Below are positions 59,997 through 64,000 of a stretch of DNA of 64,000 bases, one piece after another. The stretch is from Flavobacterium sp. LC2016-13 (lineage in GTDB: Bacteria > Bacteroidota > Bacteroidia > Flavobacteriales > Flavobacteriaceae), in contig NZ_WMDQ01000013.1 of assembly GCF_009707955.1 (NCBI RefSeq), positions 100,551 to 164,550 on the forward strand. Direction: 5' to 3'. Both the position numbers and the translations under genes were made by a program. Numbering within the stretch: position 1 is the first letter of the stretch; each line of letters starts with the position of its first letter. The notes under the pieces were generated by a model. That model made no database searches. It was not told the DNA's origin and saw nothing but the letters and a program-made list of their open reading frames with translations.

Positions 59997-60404
59997 ATGG
60001 AAGAAAATTTTAGGTTAGTTAGAAGTTATCAGTATTCAACTGAAGCGCAAATTTTTAGTAGTAAATTAGAATCTGAAGGAATTAAAGTTTATTTACGCGA
60101 CACTAATACAGTCGATTCAAATCCTATTTGGAGTAATGCAGTTGGAGGTGTTAAACTTTTTGTGGAAAATCAGGATTTTGAAAAAGCAAACAAGATATTG
60201 TCAGAAATAAGTCAATATTCATTTGATGAAAATAACAATTTAATTCAATGCCCTAATTGTGGAGCTCAAGAAGCAGAAATGGTAACATCGATAAAGGATT
60301 TAAAAACTCTTTTTGCTTTTGTTTTTTCGCTACTTTTTGTTTTAATGCCCTTTTATTCCAGATATAGATATAAATGCAATAAATGTAAATTCGAATTTAA
60401 TTAA
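59997..60404 (+). CDS. DUF2007/zinc-ribbon protein within the biotin operon
   Basis: A 135-residue protein. The N-terminal half (MEENFRLVRSYQYSTEAQIF, then LESEGIKVYLRDTNT) is DUF2007, a PII-like small domain. The C-terminal half carries a first CPNC pair (QCPNCGAQEAE), a hydrophobic helix (TLFAFVFSLLFVLMPFYS) and a second CNKC pair close to the end, so it resembles a zinc ribbon split by a membrane segment. The start is ATG 59997, one base after the bioF stop. The stop is followed immediately by the bioD ATG. No biotin role is known for it. Confidence 0.82.
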   Translation: MEENFRLVRSYQYSTEAQIFSSKLESEGIKVYLRDTNTVDSNPIWSNAVGGVKLFVENQDFEKANKILSEISQYSFDENNNLIQCPNCGAQEAEMVTSIKDLKTLFAFVFSLLFVLMPFYSRYRYKCNKCKFEFN

Positions 60405-61037
60405 ATGAAAATATTCGTAACAGGAATTTCAACGGATGTTGGTAAAACTATAGCTTCATCAATTATTGTTGAATCTTTAGAAGCTGATTATTGGAAACCT
60501 ATTCAGGCTGGAGATTTAGACAATTCAGACAGTCATAAAATCAAATCTAAAATCTCGAATAATAAATCTAAAATTTTCGAGAATAGTTATAAATTAAATA
60601 CCCCGGCAAGTCCACATTTAGCTGCAGAAATTGACGGAGTTACAATCGATTTAAAACAGATTAAAGAACCCAAAACAGAGAATCATTTAGTAATTGAAGG
60701 AGCAGGAGGAATTTTTGTTCCGTTAAACGATAATGATTCAATTATTGATTTAATCCAACCCGATTATAAGATCATTGTTGTTTCGAGACATTATCTGGGA
60801 AGTATCAATCATACTTTATTAACAATTGAAGCAATTCGAAATCGAGGCCTTGAAGTTGGAGGGATTATTTTCAGCGGAAGCGAAAACAAATCTACCGAAG
60901 CTTTAATTCTGAATAAGACAAATATTAAATGTATCGGAAGAATTGATGAAGAGCCATACTTTGATCAAAATGTAATTAGAGAATATGCTGATTTGTTCAG
61001 AGACAATCTTTTCGCATTGCAACAATCTAAAATCTAA
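60405..61037 (+). CDS. bioD: Dethiobiotin synthetase
   Basis: ATP-dependent enzyme that closes the ureido ring of dethiobiotin from diaminopelargonate and CO2. The 210 residues have the P-loop GISTDVGKT at 7-15, KPIQAGDLDNSDS and NTPASPHLAAEIDG in the diaminopelargonate-binding segment, and VIEGAGGIFVPLND. The start ATG follows the DUF2007 stop without a gap. BioA begins 26 bases after its stop. It is in the correct order for the pathway, although bioB and a pimeloyl-ACP methyl esterase gene are not in the window. Confidence 0.96.
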   Translation: MKIFVTGISTDVGKTIASSIIVESLEADYWKPIQAGDLDNSDSHKIKSKISNNKSKIFENSYKLNTPASPHLAAEIDGVTIDLKQIKEPKTENHLVIEGAGGIFVPLNDNDSIIDLIQPDYKIIVVSRHYLGSINHTLLTIEAIRNRGLEVGGIIFSGSENKSTEALILNKTNIKCIGRIDEEPYFDQNVIREYADLFRDNLFALQQSKI

Positions 61038-61063
61038 AATCAGAAATCTACAATTTATTACAG

Positions 61064-62335
61064 ATGACTTTAACAGAAAAAGACAGCCAATATTTATGGC
61101 ATCCCTATACGCAACATAAAACGGCACAAACTCCAATCGCTATTTCAAGAGGCGAAGGTGCTTTACTTTGGGATGAAAATGGAAAAGAATATATCGACGC
61201 AATTGCATCTTGGTGGGTAAATCCGTTTGGTCACAGTAATAAAATTATTGCCGATGCTATTTACAAACAACTTACAACTTTAGAACATGTTTTGTTTGGA
61301 GGTTTTACACATGAACCAGCCATAAAAGTAGCAGAGAAATTAATTGAAATCCTACCTAAAAATCAACAAAAAATCTTCTTTTCAGATAATGGTTCAACAG
61401 CAGTTGAAGTAGCGATAAAAGTAGCTTTGCAGTATTTCTTTAATAAAAATGAAAAACGAACCACTATAATTGCTTTCGAAAACGCTTTTCATGGAGACAC
61501 TTTTGCAGCAATGGCAGCAAGCGGAATCTCATTTTACACACAAGCTTTTCAGGGAATGTTTATTGATGTCGTAAGAATTCCAGTGCCGGTGAAAGGGCAG
61601 GAGCAAGTTAGTTTTGATGCATTAAAAGAGGTAATTCAAAATCATAATTGTGCCGGATTTATATTTGAACCTTTGGTACAAGGAGCGGCCGGAATGGTAA
61701 TGTATGAGCCGGAAGCATTAGCAAAATTGATTCAGATCTGTAAAGAAAATAAAGTGTTAACTATTGCCGATGAAGTAATGACAGGTTTTGGTAAAACAGG
61801 AAAAACTTTTGCAATGGATTATGTTTCTGAAGTCCCGGATATGATTTGTTTATCGAAAGCCTTAACGGGTGGAACAATCCCAATGGCGATTACGACTTTT
61901 ACTCAGGAAGTTTTTGATGCTTTTTATGACGATGATATTAATAAAGCGTTATTTCACGGACATACCTTTACGGCAAACCCGACGGGATGTGCCGCGGCTT
62001 TGGCAAGTATCGATTTATTGCAAACGCCTGAAATGCAATTAAATATTGAAAGAATAAATGAAAGCCATTTAAACTTTCAAAAGAAAATTGAAAATCATCC
62101 AAAAGTAATTACAGCCAGAACACTGGGAGTTATTTTTGCAGTTGAAATTAAATCAGATTCAGAGGAAAGTTATTACGGATCGATGCGAACAAAACTCTAC
62201 AATTTTTTTATTGAAAAAGGAGTTGTTTTGAGGCCTGTCGGGAATATAGTTTACATTTTGCCTCCATATATTATGACCAATGAGCAGCTTCAAAAAGTAT
62301 ATTCTATTATTGAAGAAGCCATAGAAATGGTTTAA
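61064..62335 (+). CDS. bioA: Adenosylmethionine--8-amino-7-oxononanoate aminotransferase
   Basis: PLP-dependent transaminase using S-adenosylmethionine to make 7,8-diaminopelargonate. The 423 residues carry the PLP lysine K265 (CLSKALTGG), D236 in IADEVMTGFGKTG, and NGSTAVEVAIK. The N-terminal LWHPYTQHKT is the BioA-specific entry. ISWW-like ASWWVNPFGH is also typical. It lies after bioD by 26 bases. A 65-base spacer with repeat-like wording (GCGACCTTTGCGAAACC) separates it from the beta-ketoacyl synthase gene. Order bioF-DUF2007-bioD-bioA is colinear with the pathway steps. Confidence 0.96.
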   Translation: MTLTEKDSQYLWHPYTQHKTAQTPIAISRGEGALLWDENGKEYIDAIASWWVNPFGHSNKIIADAIYKQLTTLEHVLFGGFTHEPAIKVAEKLIEILPKNQQKIFFSDNGSTAVEVAIKVALQYFFNKNEKRTTIIAFENAFHGDTFAAMAASGISFYTQAFQGMFIDVVRIPVPVKGQEQVSFDALKEVIQNHNCAGFIFEPLVQGAAGMVMYEPEALAKLIQICKENKVLTIADEVMTGFGKTGKTFAMDYVSEVPDMICLSKALTGGTIPMAITTFTQEVFDAFYDDDINKALFHGHTFTANPTGCAAALASIDLLQTPEMQLNIERINESHLNFQKKIENHPKVITARTLGVIFAVEIKSDSEESYYGSMRTKLYNFFIEKGVVLRPVGNIVYILPPYIMTNEQLQKVYSIIEEAIEMV

Positions 62336-62340
62336 TTTAA

Positions 62341-62395
62341 ATTCTAACATTTTGCGACCTTTGCGAAACCTTCGTGAACTTCGCGGTTAAATAAA
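62341..62395. repeat. Repeat-like spacer between bioA and the ketoacyl synthase gene
   Basis: TTTTGCGACCTTTGCGAAAC followed by CTTCGTGAACTTCGCGG is worded like the dispersed CTTTGCGA repeats seen at 11200-11280 and 25080. It ends just before the TTG start at 62401. Confidence 0.6.
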
Positions 62396-62400
62396 ACATT

Positions 62401-63570
62401 TTGAATACACAAAAAATCTCTATAACGGCTTTTTCTTCTATTTCTCCTTTAGGAAATAATCCAGATGCAGTTTGGAAAAAATATCTTGATAATCAGCATT
62501 GTTTTTCAAGACAGTTTTTAGATCAACAAGAAACATCAGTAGCTGCTCTTGATGCCGAATCAAAACAAATTGTAGCCGAAGTTCGGGAATCAGATATAAA
62601 ATATAAGTTTTTAGATGATTCGGTTTTGTTTGCTTTGGCAGCGTCTCGAAAAGCTGTTGAACAAGCTGGATGGAGTTCAGATGATGTTTTTGGAATTAAT
62701 ATTGGCTCGTCTCGCGGGGCAACTGATTTATTTGAAAAACATTATAAAGAATATATTGATACCGGAAAAGCACAAACACTAGCTTCGCCAACGACAACTT
62801 TAGGGAATATATCATCATGGATTGCACATGATTTACAAAGTGTTGGTCCGGAAATTTCACATTCGATTACTTGTTCTACCGCGCTTCATGCATTATTAAA
62901 TGGTGTTGCATGGTTGAAATCAGGAATGGCAGATAAATTTTTGGTGGGAGGAAGTGAAGCACCATTGACTGATTTTACAATTGCTCAAATGAGGGCGTTA
63001 AAAATATATTCACGCATCAATCAGACAGAAGAATCCTGGCCAAATCTGGCTTTTGATTTTGAAAAGACTCAAAACACTATGATTTTGGGCGAAGGTGCTG
63101 CCGTTTGTTGTTTAGAAGCTGGAAAAAAAGAAAATGCCATCGCTTATGTAACCGGTGTTGGATATGCAACAGAAATTTTAGAACATAATATTTCTATCTC
63201 TGCTGAAGCTGACTGTTTTCAGAAATCGATGAAAATGGCTTTGAAAGATGAAAATTTAGAAGATATAGATGCTATTGTAATGCATGCGCCAGGTACAATA
63301 AAAGGAGATCTAACAGAATTACGTGCAATTCAAAAGGTGTTTGGGTCTAAAATGCCATTATTAACCACTAACAAATGGAAAATAGGACACACTTTTGGTG
63401 CATCTGGAATATTGAGTCTTGAATTGGCTCTTTTGATGATGACAAATAATACATTTATTGATGTTCCTTTTTCAGAAAAACAAAACCAAACAAAACCAAT
63501 TAGAAAAATTTTAATTAACGCCGTTGGTTTTGGCGGAAATGCTGTCAGTATTTTGATTGAAAAAGCATAA
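62401..63570 (+). CDS. Beta-ketoacyl synthase in the biotin operon (TTG start)
   Basis: A condensing enzyme of the FabB/FabF type, 389 residues. The Cys-His-His triad is intact: C158 (ITCSTALHAL), H295 (VMHAPGT) and H330 (KIGHTFGASG). The N-terminal VISITAFSSISPLG-like segment requires a start ahead of it. Reading back, a stop lies at 62392-62394 and no ATG is available, so TTG 62401 is used. The gene is shorter than FabF (about 410) and lacks typical dimer motif variants. Its position as last gene in the biotin operon suggests work on the pimeloyl precursor. A bidirectional terminator follows. Confidence 0.87.
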   Translation: MNTQKISITAFSSISPLGNNPDAVWKKYLDNQHCFSRQFLDQQETSVAALDAESKQIVAEVRESDIKYKFLDDSVLFALAASRKAVEQAGWSSDDVFGINIGSSRGATDLFEKHYKEYIDTGKAQTLASPTTTLGNISSWIAHDLQSVGPEISHSITCSTALHALLNGVAWLKSGMADKFLVGGSEAPLTDFTIAQMRALKIYSRINQTEESWPNLAFDFEKTQNTMILGEGAAVCCLEAGKKENAIAYVTGVGYATEILEHNISISAEADCFQKSMKMALKDENLEDIDAIVMHAPGTIKGDLTELRAIQKVFGSKMPLLTTNKWKIGHTFGASGILSLELALLMMTNNTFIDVPFSEKQNQTKPIRKILINAVGFGGNAVSILIEKA

Positions 63571-63599
63571 TATTTTAAAAAAGAAATATCTTATATAAA

Positions 63600-63630
63600 A
63601 AAAATCCACTCCTTTTGAGAGTGGATTTTT
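63600..63630. terminator. Bidirectional terminator between the ketoacyl synthase and T9SS-cargo genes
   Basis: AAAAATCCACTC (63600-63611) pairs with GAGTGGATTTTT (63619-63630), T runs on both strands. Confidence 0.85.
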
Positions 63631-63652
63631 TTATAATAAACATTTTAACTTC

Positions 63653-64000
63653 TTAGTTAAATATAACTTTTTTAGTTGTTGTAAAGTTGTTTTCAAGGGT
63701 AACTTTCACCAACAATACCTGATTGGATGATTGCAGGTTTTGGATTTGAAGTTCCGTGTTGGCTACTTTCTTTTTGTTGTAAAGCAGTTTGCCTGACACG
63801 TCATAAACAGTTACTTCCTTGATCGTTTCTTTTGAAGACAATACTTTGATGGTTTTCTCCTTAACCGAAACCAATAATCCGTTTTCGATGTTCTCGAAAT
63901 CACCTGTTCCAAGTGTTTTGTTGGTGTAACGCAATACCAGACGATCGGCGAAAGTTCCCACAGCGGTCGTGAATTTATAATCACTTTGGGTTAAATCATG
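63653..64000 (-). CDS. T9SS-exported protein, C-terminal end (partial)
   Basis: The reading frame is open to the right edge (position 64000), so the gene continues outside the window and only its 3-prime end is visible. The end encodes HDLTQSDYKFTTAVGTFADRLVLRY, typical of the region before the sorting signal. The T9SS type A C-terminal domain follows: VKEKTIKVLSSKETIKEVTVYDVSGKLLYNKKKV and the ending TTKKVIFN. It directs secretion through the type IX system of Bacteroidota. The GTG at 63961 would be an internal start in a shortened reading, and is not used. What the protein does cannot be told. Confidence 0.9.
   Translation of the reverse strand, partial: HDLTQSDYKFTTAVGTFADRLVLRYTNKTLGTGDFENIENGLLVSVKEKTIKVLSSKETIKEVTVYDVSGKLLYNKKKVANTELQIQNLQSSNQVLLVKVTLENNFTTTKKVIFN

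Noticed and set aside
63653..63961. Complete 102-residue gene from GTG 63961
   Set aside because: The frame is open to the window edge and the end is a T9SS sorting domain, so it is the 3-prime end of a larger gene.
1..64000. tRNA or rRNA genes
   Set aside because: No cloverleaf pattern with a CCA-type end or rRNA-like GC-rich stretch was found in any intergenic region.

Overview
The window reads as chromosomal DNA of a Flavobacterium-like member of the Bacteroidota. The evidence is low GC, several -7 promoter boxes of the form TAnnTTTG with few obvious Shine-Dalgarno sequences, a C-terminal type IX secretion sorting domain at the right edge, a TonB-dependent receptor with a carboxypeptidase-like N-terminal domain, DUF4270, and a short ATP synthase epsilon subunit. 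No rRNA, tRNA, CRISPR array, transposase or prophage was seen. Most of the window is core genome. Intergenic regions carry an unusually rich set of short dispersed repeats and palindromes.

Layout. 0-6.2 kb: ferritin, a secreted protein, an OmpA-type protein, a HAD phosphatase coupled to a CAT-fold acetyltransferase, a tandem repeat block and an EamA transporter. 6.2-8.7 kb: a two-gene ATPase plus RloB pair resembling an AbiL-type phage defence module, then a small orphan gene. 9-17 kb: metG, a CDGSH iron-sulfur protein, a Tat-exported dipeptidase, a secreted protein with a JAMM-like motif, a PhzF-like enzyme and a three-gene envelope operon. 17-28 kb: a small basic ORF, a DMP19-like acidic protein, a secreted patatin-like lipase, an isochorismatase-fold protein without its cysteine, a beta-helix acyltransferase, serS, a TPR protein, rsmA-mgtE and proC. 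28-34 kb: a reverse-strand operon (racemase, nhaA, lipoprotein, cytochrome c, monooxygenase), a 2-hydroxyacid dehydrogenase, and a DUF4234/DUF2752/TM2 membrane cluster. 34-46.7 kb: a fused two-domain acyltransferase (OlsF-like), exonuclease III, an OmpA-type lipoprotein, a ParE-type toxin-antitoxin pair, an aldo/keto reductase, an AsmA-like/GT51 fusion, radA coupled to an esterase-fold protein lacking its serine, and panC-panD. 46.8-58 kb: a glycogen-synthase N-domain-only protein, DUF4270 lipoprotein, glmS, a TonB receptor with an SGNH lipoprotein, and atpD-atpC. 58-64 kb: an NAD(P)-binding protein, then a biotin operon (bioF, DUF2007/zinc-ribbon protein, bioD, bioA, beta-ketoacyl synthase), and the end of a T9SS cargo gene.

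How the genes fit together. The pantothenate, biotin, glucosamine-6-phosphate and proline genes are ordinary biosynthesis. The OmpA proteins, GT51 fusion, DUF4270, TonB/SGNH pair and lipoproteins belong to envelope biology. The only clear accessory modules are the ATPase-RloB pair and the toxin-antitoxin pair. The observations most worth following are the family of gene-facing TTAG repeats, enzyme-fold proteins that lack catalytic residues, the condensing enzyme in the biotin operon with a TTG start, and the structured intergenic palindromes.
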